From Patiria pectinifera (taxonomy: Eukaryota > Echinodermata > Asteroidea > Valvatida > Asterinidae), in the NCBI GenBank assembly GCA_029964075.1, contig CM057147.1:23953513-24017512 (forward strand): a DNA stretch of 64,000 bases. The letters are read 5' to 3'. Positions 23,893 through 36,524 of the stretch are shown one piece after another. The translations under genes were made by a program, and so were the position numbers. The notes below the pieces were generated by a model, which worked only from the letters and a program-made list of their open reading frames with translations, ran no database searches and had not been told where the DNA came from. Position 1 is the stretch's first letter; every line of letters begins with the position of its first letter.

Positions 23893-24089
23893 GTAAGTCA
23901 ACTAAACAACCTCTCCAGGGACTTCTATTTTTCAAAGCTATGTCAATGTTTTTGCTGAATGAGAAAAAGCAATGTACATAAATCTCATGGTTAGCATGGG
24001 GCATGCACCTTACATACCTGTATGTCAAGGCCTTATTTCACTAAGTTCATTAACCCTCCCCCCCCCCGCCCCTTTGGCTAGGAACCATC

Positions 24090-24910
24090 CTCAATCCTGG
24101 AAAATCCTCCAGTTGCCACTGTGTAAAAATTGGATTCAGCCTCAATCCTCAAAAATAATCTGTTATACCGGTAATTTGAATTTGTTAAGTGAAGGGGTCG
24201 ACGTTGCCTCAATCCTTCAAAATCCTCCAACAATCACTGTTAATGGGTTGAGGCAGTGCCGATGACATTCAGAAGTAGTGCTGATAATATTGAGCATAAT
24301 GCCAGGGCTAGCTCATTTATGCATGGCTGAACATAAACAATGCAGGGTACAGCTGACTACGAACTCGACACAGTGCATCCTCCAAACTCAACTGACCCTT
24401 TTTTGCCATGCATTCAGCCTCAATCCTCCCAAATCCTTGAAAACTACCAGAAGGATTTTATAGGATTGAGGACGGTTATTCTACCCTTTTTAGTAGATCT
24501 CAATCCTTCCACAAGCTATCTCCCCATAAAAATTGAAGATTAAGGTGACGATTATGATTGATTTATTCAGCCAATGATTAAGACAAAATCACAGACATTT
24601 GTAATGTTGGACTCACATAGAAATGACTCAATTAAAGTACCATACAATTAAAACAATGGCCACAAAAATTAGTACTTGTAATAATAACATACATATATTT
24701 AGGAGTTCTTCCCTATCATACTGATACATTGCCAACACGTTACTGTTAAGAACAACAATACAAAGAAGGAAAAATATCAGAGTGCAAGCCACCACGTCGC
24801 CATTGACCGGTGCCATATTTGGAAGTGTGCCTCAATCTTCCAGAATCCTCCTATTTCTCTTATTTTCATTAGATAGGTGACCACTGCCTCAATCCCTCAA
24901 AATCCTCCAA
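24090..24910 (+). repeat. Dispersed CCTCAATCCTCCAAAATCC motif cluster
   Basis: CCTCAATCC or its close variants recur near 24093, 24142, 24211, 24420, 24500, 24832 and 24890, often followed by AAAATCCTCCA and AACA.TCACTGT. The spacing is irregular, so this looks like a diverged old tandem repeat. Confidence 0.5.
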
Positions 24911-25516
24911 CATTCACTGTCAGTACACGGAGGCCGGTGGTATCAAAAAGCAATGCGGATGATATCTAACTGGTACAATGTTTTTGTTTTTGCTTATTAC
25001 TTTTCTCTCAGTGCGTTATTGCATTGTATGAGAGTTGGGAGTGTAACTGGAACAAAAAATCCAGGAAATTTACAGTAAATAATTTACATTTGATAATTAA
25101 ACAAATAATCGATGGACAGAAAATGCAAGTACATGTATGATCTCAATTCCAAGTGTTTGCATCGATACATTTAAACGAGTATAAATTTATCTAAACACAT
25201 ATGAACACCCATACTGGTTTTCCATACAAACATAAAACACTGTAAACACTCCTTGAAACCGATATTTCCACAAATGTTCTACTTTATTTTTATTTTTGGA
25301 CGTTGACACTAACCCCAAAATAATTCCCAAGACTGTTTTTCAGGAATTGTAAAACATTATGTGGCTAACTGCAAGTCCACATAAGGTCTAAACTCCTGCA
25401 TTGTGTGGACATCATTTATTGTTCATAGGTCCACACAGTGACTGCAGGGCCACATTTATACTTTTGTATTCCCTGGCCTGTTAAGATAGGGGAACTACAT
25501 GTGCATGTTTTTAATG

Positions 25517-25780
25517 TCGGGGAGTGTGGCCTAGTGTTATAGGATTTGTGACTCATGATCAGAGGGTCAAAGGTTCAGAAGCTGCTGGCCATGCCGGTAC
25601 ATGTATATTGGGCAAGCCACTTGCCTCTCTTTATCCAGGAGTATAAATGGGTACCCGCATTAGCAGGGGAGTAACCTGAAATAGAGTGACATCCCATCCA
25701 GGGGGAATAGAAATCTTCTCAGTCGTTTCATGCCACTGAAGCCAGAGATATATGCCGGCCAGATGGGCCATATTGGCCCA
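25517..25780 (+). mobile_element. tRNA-derived SINE (family 2), sense copy
   Basis: A head GGGGAGTGTGGCCTAGTG with a degraded B-box (AAAGGTTCAGAAGC) is followed by GGGCAAGCCACTTGCCTCTC, CCAGGAGTATAAATGGGTACC and a 3' body. It ends close to the acceptor of the next SH2B exon, within about 85 bp. Confidence 0.7.
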
Positions 25781-25862
25781 TGACAGACCACTTTTTCTGC
25801 GTACATGTACCTAATAAAAAGAGCCAATATTTTTGCACTATATGAAATCTTCTTCCCAACAG

Positions 25863-26084
25863 ATTGGACAGCCAACAGCCCCAACAGCCCCCTTACACCC
25901 GAGAACTCTGGGGAGGGCTTCTCCAGTCGGGATCCAAGCCCACCTGCGTCCCCACCGCCCCGGATCCCGCCACGTCGCCGCCATGGTAACACTAACAGTC
26001 CGGATCGGTTGCCCAGCGGCGGCTCCGACACACCCCTGAGCCCTGACTTGCCCCCGCTGCATGATGCTCAGTCCAGAATCCTGG
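25863..26084 (+). CDS. SH2B: SH2B-family adaptor: proline-rich linker exon
   Basis: This is a 222-bp exon with acceptor TTCCCAACAG and donor GTGAGT. Two bases complete the Asp codon from 23892 and one base is left for the next exon. The 74-residue product is Ser/Pro-rich and contains PPASPPPRIPPRRR, a polyproline-plus-Arg stretch of the kind bound by SH3 domains, and several SP sites that could be phosphorylated. GC content is much higher than in the flanking introns. It corresponds to the variable region between PH and SH2 domains; identity rests on phase, splice sites and position in the gene. Confidence 0.85.
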
Positions 26085-26274
26085 GTGAGTATTTGGACTC
26101 AGAGAAGTGATGAAAACTTTGCTTGGCTCGTTACCCCCACGCTACCCAAGGCAATGACTCCCGTCACTAACAACTTGTGAAGGAAATAAAAATGTCACAA
26201 AGGATTGTGGGTAGTTAAGTCACATGTATCCAAAAGAGACCATGCAGGGAAGAATTTTGCAAGGAAAAGTAATA

Positions 26275-26610
26275 CAGTGGAACGTCGCTATACCGAACAC
26301 CGCTATACCGAACATTCGGCTATACCGAACATTTGTCTATACCGAACGTCGTCCTTGTGTACAAAACCAACCGAACACTGTTGTTGAAGACCATCAACAG
26401 AAGAGCAACAAGAGGCTATTATTTCCCCAAGGCATAGAAGGGGAAAGCCACCCACCGATGTAGGAAGTAAGCTCAAAACTGTGTAATTACATAATTCAAT
26501 AGTTGGCACGTGTTCAAAGTCGTCTTTCAGTAACTACCAGGGCATGCAGGATGAAGTTACGAACAATTTCTGTGGATCCCGCGATGTTCGTTTATAGCGG
26601 CGTTCCACTG
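26275..26610. mobile_element. Tigger/pogo-like MITE
   Basis: The ends are CAGTGGAACGTCGCTATA and TATAGCGGCGTTCCACTG, with TA outside both, as expected for the Tc1/mariner-pogo group. CTATACCGAACA is repeated about four times near the left end. It is 336 bp with no transposase. A truncated relative lies at 42731-42957. Confidence 0.75.
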
Positions 26611-26781
26611 TAATCCTAAATACCATGTGCCCTGTGACGTCTGTACCAACTGGCAACCGACAGGCAACGCAAACATTTAAGCATCTTTTTGCATGTTGTT
26701 TTGCCCACTAAACGGTTTATGTTACCACTATTAATCCATCACATTTCAAGAGATACACAGGCAGTTCAGAAGTGCAGAGGA

Positions 26782-27040
26782 AGGGAGTCAGGTTGGCACT
26801 CTAATGGATTCTTTCCTCGTCTCCCACAGGGTTCGATTCCTGCCCCGGTTCACATGTGGATTGAGTTTTCAGTCCCTGCCTGATTCTGTGGGCGTTTCCC
26901 CCAGAATATTCTTCTGAGGTTTTCCTCCCACCTCTGTGATTTCTCAATGTCTTCTCTCTACATTTTGTTTTGCAGGCTTCAGTGCCTAGGGCGCTTTTGA
27001 GGAATGCTTGGTTTCAGTACCAGAAATAAAATAATTAATA
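26782..27040 (+). mobile_element. tRNA-derived SINE (family 1)
   Basis: It shares GGGAGTCAGGTTGGC, a GGTTCGATTCC B-box, CCCCCAGAATATTCTTCTG, CAGTGCCTAGGGCGCTTTTG and a T/A-rich tail with the copies at 1958 and 35971. Confidence 0.75.
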
Positions 27041-28151
27041 AAAAACAAGAAGAGAACAGTTAGCTGAAAATTGGCAACACGTAACCCCAATATTCAATTT
27101 GTAAACAAAAATGTAACACAGTCTATATGCCGGTTCATACCTGAAAGCAAACAGTGCACCTGAAAGCAAACACCAGTGCAAATTTCTCATGTACATGTAT
27201 GGCAATCAAACAAAAAACCATGTGAATACAAGCACTACAGAAAGACGCAGGAAAAACATGTCTACTCAGTATACACGCATGCCCAATGTTCACCAGCTGC
27301 ATGCACACATGTGCTAACCCAGAAAGTCAGACGACCTTGGACTTGTAGGCGCACTGCTGTTCAAGGTTGCCAAGTTTGTGAATGACAAACTCTGCTGGAC
27401 ACATAAAAGACCATGGTGCAGGGATTAGAAGGTCAAGGCAAGAAATCCCACAAGTGTTCTGTGGATAAAAAAAACCAACTTTTGTCATGAAGTTGCTACT
27501 TGTCTGGAACTTGAGTAGTGCCACACATGTACAGGAACACATTGCCTTGTTTTTCAATTGGGTTGTGGCAACCATAAAAGTGTTCTTCCATTTTGGAAGA
27601 AAAGTCGAGGGGACACTGGACAGTCCACACAGTTCTTAGTCCACACAGTCCTTAAAAACTTGTCCCTGGCCAGGGATACAATGCACATGTACATGTACTC
27701 AGTGGTTTGTGAAGCTGAAATCAAAGAATGGTTTGTAACTTGATTTGTACTTGGTGATTTGTTACAATTGTATTGTCAAGCCGAAACGCTCTAAGAGTTC
27801 TTAATTTAGAAAACAAATCTCAAAAAAATTAAAATGAAAAGACAACACACTTAGCATTTGCATTGGTTTTACAGTATTAAGCTGTTTTGAAATTTGGTTG
27901 GTATACTTACCGCTGCCCATGTTTGATGCACATGCAGTTTCAAAGTCAATATTCCTTTGGCGTCATAAATATGCATGTTTATGAACGGCAGCATGTTTTA
28001 TACAATAATAACGAAGTTTGAAAGTACAAATGTATTTGAAATTATCTTTGAAATTTTGTTTTTGGGAAAAATGAAAGTGGAAATACACTTCAGTTGGGAA
28101 TCAAATTGAAAGTATTTTGCATACACTTCAATAGGGGTACATATGAATTAG

Positions 28152-28387
28152 CAGCGGATCCGGGGAGGGGGAGCCAGTGCCCCCTCCCCCCCCCACCATA
28201 TTTCACAATTTTTTTTTTTAGGAGGTATATTGTATATGTCTTGTCCTTTTTCCCTGTTGCTTCTGCTATCAACTGGTTATTTAATCGTTTCAAACACAGA
28301 AATGTTCACCCACATGAGGAAATGCCTGGTTGGATGTTCGGGTTTCGCCTCCATTTTAGGCACTCGGCCCCCCTAGATCCGCCACTG
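28152..28387. mobile_element. Short MITE with GTGGCGGATC ends (allele of 9838-10074)
   Basis: Inverted ends are CAGCGGATCCGGGG and CCCCCTAGATCCGCCACTG. It differs from the other copy mainly in homopolymer lengths. Confidence 0.6.
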
Positions 28388-31184
28388 ATTAGGAGGAAAC
28401 TAATTGAACAGAAATAACTTGTTAAAAGTACATGTACATGTATGTATGAGACATACATGTAACAAGCAAATGAAATATTTATATACATTGTATATTACAC
28501 TTTGTAAATTGTATATACAATGTGTTACATTGTGTGTACATGTACAAACTTCAGAGTACTGTACAAGCTTAGTCATAACACAAGGTTTTCATACAGTACA
28601 TTCATCACATGTGCCCTTAAGCCCTTTCCTTTCATTCCCCTTCATTTCTGATTCCACCCTCGCTCATTAAAGGTGTTGTTGCCTCAGTTTGATGTGCATG
28701 GCTGCATTTTGGGGGTAGTCCCCTGTGCAAACAAGTACAAAAGAAAAGTTTGCAGTACAGTTTTCTAGAGAGACTGCTGGGTCATTCATACCATGTATTA
28801 TTCACATCCTGCCTGGTGCAGTACTTGCACTGCTGTTTTTGTCAGCTGTATACAGAGCCAAAGTCAACCTGACAGGACTGCGGTGTTCCTGATCGCGGGG
28901 TTTAGGGTGTCAAAGTTGAGGTGACAGATGTGGGAGGTTTTTATGCAGGAATCACAGGTGCTTTGCTTGTACAGGGTCTTTGGTGGGGATAATCGTTTTG
29001 TTTTTCTGAATCGCAAGTCCGTAATGGGCATTTTCACGCTCCCCAAACCTCTGTCTAACCCACCCACGGTGACCCACCCCCTCATTCCCCAACCCACCTC
29101 TGGCCCCGACCCTCCTAAAGAGTAAATAAAAGTGATATTGAAATAATGCCTATATTTGAGCTCCAGTGCAATTTTGCTTTAAAGAAGAACGTTTAGAGTT
29201 CCCTACCGGGTATTTTCCCAACTTAATTGAAAGTTTTCCTGAAAATTTCAAAACTTTCCTGTATTTCCTGAAATTGTTGGAAAAATAGTATTTCGTTAAG
29301 GATATTTAAAATAATGACTCTCTTTTTTTCTCTGAAAAACAGTTTCTAAAATTTTTTTTTTTAGCATTTCCAAAAAGTCTTGATCATAACCATGCATCCT
29401 TTGAACTTTAAAGGGAATATACAACATTTGCAAACATCGAAAAACAAAACTACCAAGTTTTTACAAAATACCTTACTAGGGTGTTGGTAAATGACAGTCT
29501 AAAGCATCCTGTAAAATTATGGCACCTGGTGTGAAGTCATTTTCAAGAAAATGTTATTTTTGTATACATTTCCAACGGTGGTCGGCCCACCACTGTTGGA
29601 AAAACCTAACTATTTTTCAGCTACTGCTCCAAATTTACAATTTTGTTCCGTCAAAATGTTGTTTGCTATGGTTACATGTTCATGAACGGGTGCAGGCCAG
29701 CTAGACTGGTTCCCTTACCTTATACTATTCCGGTATGGAGTCAGGGAACCAGACTACTTGAGCATTTTTGTTTTTCTTGGTTTTTCCAGCATTTTGGAAC
29801 ACAAAACTTCAAACAAGTTAGTGTAACAATATTTGATCTATTGTACTAACCCCTCAAATACATGTAGTTCATTTCTAAAAATTACAGCAAAAGCCAATGA
29901 TGTACACGTGCATTCCCTTTACGTCAAGATTGTATTGTTTCTACCTATAGTTCACAAGCCCTTCCAGTTGCACAGCAGTGCTTGTTAATTATACAGAGCC
30001 TATACAGAACAGTCATGCAAATTTATTCATATAACTCATAGTCCACAATGTACACTATATTTGTGAGAAAATTGGATCATGTAAGACCAACCCATGACAC
30101 CCTCATATTGTATGTGTGGTTTTTGTACGTGTACCGGTAGCTGAAAGGCATAAAAGGGAGGCACTTCACACTTGGACCGTGTTCCATTCAGCGGTGACTG
30201 CTTTGCACGTGGGTCATTCCACACTAAAGGGGTACAGAAGTGTGACATGGGATTGGGAATGAAGCAGGATAATAATATCAAGTTGTTTGTCCTCTTTTTT
30301 CCTTGTACTATACATGTCCACCCCATTGTTGAGGATTGTGCTCACTGAAAATTTAAAACTTTACAGTTAGATTTTACACATGCTCGGAATGTTACATACA
30401 TGTAGTAACATGGACGGAAAGTTTGTTAATATTGATAGAACGTTATAATTACAATAAATATGTTTACCCAAACATTGTGCCTTTTCATTCTTATCCCTAC
30501 ATACAGCATTGTTACCTGTAAAAACCAATGCATATTTAAGATGTCACAAGGTATTGTGTGAAGAATAGTATGTACGTAACATGGACATACCGTAGCTTTG
30601 TCACACGATTTCTGTCAAAGTTACGTCCGTTACATATAAACATCTTAAAGACCAAGAAAATTGGGTTTATTTTGGCTGTTAGCAATCCAAAATGGGTTAT
30701 GAATATAAATGAGATGAAATTTGGGTAGATTCATGCACATGATAATTAATGTCCTCTCAATTAATAGTGAACATTTGGTCCATGTTACGTAATGATTTAC
30801 AATGACCCCTGTAATTTCTGAAGAACACAGACAGTCCTCTATATTTTTTGTGGGTATGATCAGTAAGGCCTCACGAATGAACAGGGAAAAACTGAACAAA
30901 ATATCTCGCTTTGTTTTACCTTCCATGTCCCACTCTCAAACCTCAAATTTGCTGTCAATTGTACCCCATTAAATACGGAAAGACCCTATATATACAGTAT
31001 CTGTATGTACATGCACAGTGAGATATTATTCAGCAGGAAGTGGTTTCAACCGGTTCAAACCAGTGTTGTCTGGAATATGTCAACTGCATCAAACCATCCA
31101 ATCATGAAAAGTAAACTGAATGGCCAAATAATGATTTTAAAAAGAGTAAATGCATTTTTTTTCTCAAATTTTATTTTAATCTAG

Positions 31185-31408
31185 ATGGATCAAATCAAAA
31201 CATCAACCTTGACTCAGAAGAGCCAGCCCCGGTAACCGACCACCCTCTCAATGAGCACCTATGGTTCCACGGTACCCTGTCCAGGGTGGACGCGGCCAAG
31301 CTGGTCCTGCAGGGGGGTAACGCAAGCCACGGCATGTTCCTGGTCAGACAGAGTGAGACACGACGTGGGGAGTGCGTGCTGACATTCAACTTCCATGGCA
31401 GGCCAAAG
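31185..31408 (+). CDS. SH2B: SH2B-family adaptor: exon with SH2 N-terminal half
   Basis: This is a 224-bp exon with acceptor TTTTAATCTAG and donor GTAAGC. Two bases complete the previous codon and it ends in phase 0. After a short acidic linker it encodes [20 protein letters not shown] and [12 protein letters not shown] followed by [11 protein letters not shown]. WFHGxLSR and [12 protein letters not shown] are diagnostic of SH2B proteins; the Arg in FLVRQS is the phosphotyrosine-binding residue of SH2 domains. SH2B SH2 domains bind activated JAK2 and receptor tyrosine kinases. The phase-0 junction into HLRLTL matches the vertebrate sequence at this point. Confidence 0.95.
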
Positions 31409-31573
31409 GTAAGCTATCACAAACAGAGATCTTGAACCGCTTGAACATTATGTGGACTGAACGCTGCTCCAATAGATGAATTTCAAATTAGAATTGAAGC
31501 TGGAGCTGAAAGCGAGAGCTTTTTTTTTACACCTTCACCTTCACCTTCCTTCTTCGGGCCGTGGGGTCCATAA

Positions 31574-32099
31574 AGGTGCTCTCAGGTAGACCATGCGATG
31601 ACACAGATCAGTGGGCGACAGAGTTTTGAGGATCTAGCTTTGCCTGAGCTATAACCGTCGGGAACCTGAGTGTAACTGTGACGATATTAAGACGATCGGC
31701 AACAGTCGGCACTCAATAAAATCAACAGTCGCAAGAGTAGAAACATTTCAACTGCTGCGACGTGTTCCCGACAGGCGGGAGTCAATCGCAGTCATGTAGC
31801 CAATCAGCGTTGGCAAAAACGGCTGAATGAACCGCTGGTGTGGCCGTGGAATGTCATTTGATTGTAATCAATATGCTTTCTCTATTCTTAAAGAAGTTAC
31901 ATGACTGTGTACGCCGTAGAATCGTCGTCGTGTCATGGGTGACATGAGCGTTTTCGCAATTATTTTGCGCCGAGATGCCGTTTGCCCTATGAGAATCACA
32001 AAGTTTCTCTCAGTTTTGTAATCTGAGCATTTATTTTCTACATGATGCCGACGGTTCCGTCGCGGCGCAAGCAAATCGTGAGTCGACCTGAGGGCACCT
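31574..32099. mobile_element. PIF/Harbinger-like MITE (allele of 6158-6693)
   Basis: The ends are AGGTGCTCTCAGGT and ACCTGAGGGCACCT, with TAA on both sides. It is 526 bp, non-coding, and splits the same LINE remnant. Confidence 0.65.
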
Positions 32100-32460
32100 T
32101 AAGGCTGCAGTGTACTCTGTCCAGACTGCTCTGTTTCTAGCTACTTGCTCGGCTTCATTCCAAGTCCTCCAACTGTGTTCCTTTCCTTCTTGATGGTTTG
32201 CCTCCACGTCGTTCTAGGGCCACCAACTTTCCTCCTTCTCAGCGGCGTCATTCTGTCTTACAAATCTGATGTTGTCATCCTCTGGGATTTGGATGCCTCG
32301 TCGTAGCCCCTTCCAGCATCAGCTGGGAATGTTTGAGAATCACTTGCAGTTTTCGTAACAAGAAGTTGAACTGGGCTGGGTTGTTGGCCCACTGCAGTTG
32401 GTTTGTTTTTTCGGGGTTTTCCTTCCTTTAGCTAGTCTATGTAATAGGCAAGGGTCTATC
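32100..32460 (-). pseudogene. LINE ORF2 C-terminal remnant (allele of 5820-6157)
   Basis: The minus strand carries the same frameshifted WNEAEQVARNRAVW-type and GGPRTTW-type stretches as the first copy. It is not functional. Confidence 0.5.
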
Positions 32461-34820
32461 ATATGGGAGCTGATGTGCTGATTAATTATGCAACACAGCA
32501 GCCTCTTGACCTTTAGATTTTGGCCAATCAGCGGGCGCTTTCTATATCGGGTCTCGTCTATAACTAAAACCTAGACACGCTGTGTGAATTGAGCAAAAAA
32601 GTTTGCGGTCACGCGCTCTGTAATTATATATTACGCGATATGCTGGCAATAATAGAGCCGGCCAATCACGGTCGTGTCTAGGTTTTTTTGTAGATCCATG
32701 CGCACTCGGCTGTTGTATTTTTTGAAAATGCATCCGAATCTACCAATCACAGTTTTAGACCTGATTTGGGAATGAAATGACGTCAAAAACTAGGAATGTC
32801 TACTTCGATTGGCTGGCGCGTGGGTCGCATAAATTCGCATTCCTAGATATATCAGATGTTCAACCGGAGATAGGGCTTCGTGGAGAACAGGTAATACTCA
32901 GACTACCATTTAGCCAGAGCCTTGTTAGATTAACACTGGTGATTAGTTTCCAGGGTGAACCACGTGGAGGTGAGGTTGACTTGAGTGTTCTATGGTTCAC
33001 CAGCAGGCTACTACTTGTCGCTTGTCACCCAATTCTGGCCTAGCTGGCCCCAACATCACTGGCTGTGATGCCATGCGCATGAACACACCTGAAGATCCTC
33101 CTCCCAAAAGGCAGTGTTGTAGTTGAGTCCATCACAAGGCCATCAGTCTCAGTCAAGTCACGAGCTGTTTACATGAACTATGACAAAGGCATTCCTTTGT
33201 TCATCTTGGCTAGACTTCTGCTGAACTTGTGATGGAATCGACAAAAAACTGCACTGACGCCCATACTAATTTGAAATTGTCCATAGCAATCTCATTATAC
33301 TTTACAGGTATGCAACTTTTCCTCAGATCAGCTGATTTCCTCGTTTTTCACTTCACACTTATGCCATTCAAAATTGAAAAACGGTGAACAAAGTCTGGTA
33401 AAGATTGGAGTTTCCTCGTTTTTTGTTTCTTCCAAGTTGCATGCCTGAAAAGTTAGAAAATGACCAGTGCATCAGAGAACGGCAGGCATTTTTCAACCTT
33501 CTATTTATTCAAACAACACATCAAAAGAAAAGTTTCAATACAGTCAGTTTACTTGTAGAGAATTTAAAAAAAATAACAAAGATACTAAGTTTTATCTGTG
33601 TTCTAGAAAACATTTCCATGTAAAGAAAAATCCACAGAATTCTCATTTGGGAATTCCTGTATCCTGTACTGCGAAAAAAATCTGGTCACCAGAGGTTTAA
33701 TGTCATGTACGTTTTCCCCAACTTTAATTCTCTGTCTTCTGAGAAAAACAGCAACTGAATGTGTGCGCTTCCATGCACCGGCGGCCACAGATGGCATCGA
33801 CACATGGTCTGTCACACTTTGTGGTTGACTTAATTAGGGGAAAAAAATGCATGTAATATTGATGCGTGGCAGTGAAAGCGGCACGTTGGAAAGAATCGTT
33901 TAATTACGCGAAAGTGGCAGCTGGCTTGCAGATCAGTGCAGTTGCTTCTATGAAGTACTAGGAAAACTCACAGTAGTTTACTGAAACCAATCATGCATTG
34001 CACAAATCTTAGAATCCTGAACACTTTCAGTAAACAAACACGTTCCAGTAAACCCTATTTGAGAATTAACCGTAACTTCTTACTTACTTTTACTAAGTAA
34101 AGGACCATGAAAGTAAATGAAATCCACCATTGAAGTGCTGGTAGATATGGATGGACTTCGTACACATGGCTTATATGACAACAGCAGTGCAGGATGCTAG
34201 CAAAATTCATTGAATTCCCCAGCAGTGCTTCAGGCCTCCCGGCCCAAGTCCATCATACTCCATCAAAATTTAGTCAAACCAGGCCAGCAGGATCACGTCC
34301 CCGCAAAAGCCACCAAATGGGGGAAGGGGTGGATTTTGGAGTTGTTAAGGTTAGGGCTAAGGCTGTTAATCTAACTGTTCATGAAAAAAAATCCTGAAAA
34401 GGACTTGGCATTTACAGATGGTTGCAGAAGTTTTTGAGAGAAAAAATTTGAATTGTTTGCAACTTTTTTGAAAGATGTTTTCACAGTGGAAGTTTTCCAG
34501 GAATTCTCATCACAATTTTGACCAATGAATATTCAACTTTTCGTATGGTTGACAACCTTCCAGTACATACATGCGCATTTATGTGTATGGGAACGTTAAG
34601 CGGAGACGGGATTTGCATTACTTCTTCGACACAATTTCATCTGCACCCATGGATACATGTTGTCATGATAGTTCATGTGTACAAATTTGCAATTGAACTT
34701 ATTTCATCACCCATTGCCATTATTGAGTTTAAAAAACTACGTTATAATTCACTCCCATTCTTTTATTCTTTCTTGGAAGTCTTACTCATTACTCTCTCCT
34801 TATTTGTTTTTCTTCGACAG

Positions 34821-35222
34821 CATCTTAGACTGACTCTCGACGGCAGCGGCCGGTGCCAGGTCACCCACATGTGGTTCGAGAGCATCATCGACATGCTGGA
34901 CTACTTCCGCTCCAACCCCATCCCCTTGGACAGCCGGGACGGGGCCAGCCAGCCGGACGTCACGCTGACCGAGTACGTGCCCAACGCCCAGTCGGTCAGC
35001 ACCCCTAGCACCCCTCTCACGCCCCAGACCCCCGAGGCGGGCGGCAACGGCCGGGGGCTGGGCAACGCCAACTCCCTCATGGTCTCATCCAACGAGTTCC
35101 TCGGCTCCGGCAGTCAGTTTTCCCTGTCCATGAATTCGGGCGGCCAGTCGCCCTCCCCTCTGGACGGCCAGGGAAGGGGCTCGTCAACCAGGGCCGTCAA
35201 AAACCAGTATTCATTCGTTTGA
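34821..35222 (+). CDS. SH2B: SH2B-family adaptor: last coding exon (SH2 C-terminal half and tail)
   Basis: This is a 402-bp phase-0 exon after the acceptor TTCTTCGACAG, ending at TGA 35220-35222. It begins HLRLTLDGSGRCQVTHMWFE and continues SIIDMLDYFRSNPIPLDS, the second half of the SH2 domain, then EYVPN. A Ser/Thr/Pro/Gly-rich tail of about 75 residues follows, ending RAVKNQYSFV. The terminal NQYSFV motif is conserved in SH2B1 and APS, where the Tyr is a phosphorylation site reported in APS to recruit Cbl; the same role here is inference. The exon is strongly GC-rich against AT-rich flanks. With the five upstream exons it totals 1158 nt. Confidence 0.95.
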   Translation, partial: HLRLTLDGSGRCQVTHMWFESIIDMLDYFRSNPIPLDSRDGASQPDVTLTEYVPNAQSVSTPSTPLTPQTPEAGGNGRGLGNANSLMVSSNEFLGSGSQFSLSMNSGGQSPSPLDGQGRGSSTRAVKNQYSFV

Positions 35223-35970
35223 TATTTAGCACATGGATTGATTACTTAGAAAGTTTGCCTGATTGGCCTTGACCAAAGCAAAAACTGAGTCGGAGTTCAA
35301 AATCCATCAGAAGTCATCTCAAATGAAATCACAGCTCAAGCCAAAAGAAAGGTCGCAAGTAACTGAGGATGAACCATTACAGTGTCTTAGGAGCACAGGG
35401 ATGTGCATCACAAGTCCCTGCAAGTCCATCACAAGCCCTGCAGTCCCAATTCAACTCACAAGCTACTCACATGAGCTTTGACAAAGCCATTTCTTTTGTT
35501 ATTGTTCGTCCACTCTGGATGGACTTGTGATTAACTTGTGACTGGACTTGTGATTGGACTTAATTTGACTCGACAACATCCCTTTTGTAGCATATTCACA
35601 CCATATGACTTGAGACGGAGCATCTTGAGAAGGACTTGTGATAAACTTGTGAAAACCTTCGGGCACTTGACCGCAACTCTGTAATGATATCCTACATGGC
35701 AGGACTGGTGTTAGGAATGATGTCGACAGTTTCGGGGTCGAGATTGAAGCCAATATGAGTTGCTGATACATTGAACCGTTACGTGCATTGGTGACCTCAT
35801 ACATGTGTTGTCAGTGCCTGCTGCTTGTGTAGTTTAACATCTGCTCATGCGCTAATTACCAGAATAGTTTTTGTAACACAATAGTTTGTAAAAAGCAAGA
35901 CGTGAATTCTATCGAGTCAGACATACAGGTTATCTACATTTCTTGAAAAGTGTCAAAGTTATTTCTTGTT

Positions 35971-36285
35971 TATTATTATTATTATTAATCATTTCTGGTA
36001 ATGAAACCAAGGATTCCTCAAAAGCGCCCTAGGCACTGTAGCTCGCAAGCCTGAAGAAACCTGTGGAGAGAAGACAATGAGAATAAATTACAGTTTTAGA
36101 GGTGGGAGGAAAAGCCTAGAAGAATATTCTGGGGAAAACCCACGGAATTAGGCAGGGGCTGAAAACCCAATCTACATATTGGCCCAGGCCGGATTCGAAC
36201 CCGGGTCACAGCGGTGGAAGGCGAGGAAAGTACCGCTACACCAACCTGACTCCCCGACTCCAACCTGACTCCCCGTTTACTCACA
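35971..36285 (-). mobile_element. tRNA-derived SINE (family 1), allele of 1958-2272
   Basis: It reads in reverse, from the (ATT)n tail at 35971 to the tRNA-like head containing GGATTCGAACCC. It differs from the other copy by a few bases. Confidence 0.75.
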
Positions 36286-36524
36286 GCTTGGGAGCAAATA
36301 AATCTCTTTAATTGTCTTCTCTTCACAAAGTGACATGACTTCCTCATGACTAGTCTGTCAATCCCGTATAACCTTGTTGCACTTTTTCCCTGTTCATTTA
36401 TGGGCAATGATATTACGAAGGCCCCTCTCAATGGTGCATGAAAGTATTGTGATAACAATCGCTCAGATAAGGACTTCGGATCATTTGCTGTTAGCAGTAA
36501 CAGTACCTGCTGATTTATTGACAA

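Larger units (their letters stand above)
23893..25862 (+). other. SH2B intron with a dispersed CCTCAATCCT motif and a SINE
   Basis: The intron has about eight irregular CTCAATCCTYCAAAATCCTCC-like motifs between 24090 and 24910 and a family 2 SINE at its 3' end. A 62-codon minus-strand frame at 24628-24816 has hydrophobic stretches but no recognisable relative and is not called. Confidence 0.6.
26085..31184 (+). other. SH2B intron, partly duplicated in the inverted haplotig
   Basis: It contains a Tigger/pogo-like MITE (26275-26610), a family 1 SINE (26782-27040) and, from 27901 onward, sequence repeated in reverse at 1-10325. No coding sequence is recognised. Confidence 0.6.
31409..34820 (+). 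other. SH2B intron with transposon and LINE remnants
   Basis: It holds the PIF-like MITE (31574-32099), the reverse-oriented LINE remnant (32100-32460), the interspersed repeat at about 32580-32920, and at 34290-34670 sequence unrelated to the corresponding part of the other haplotype. No gene is seen. Confidence 0.6.
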
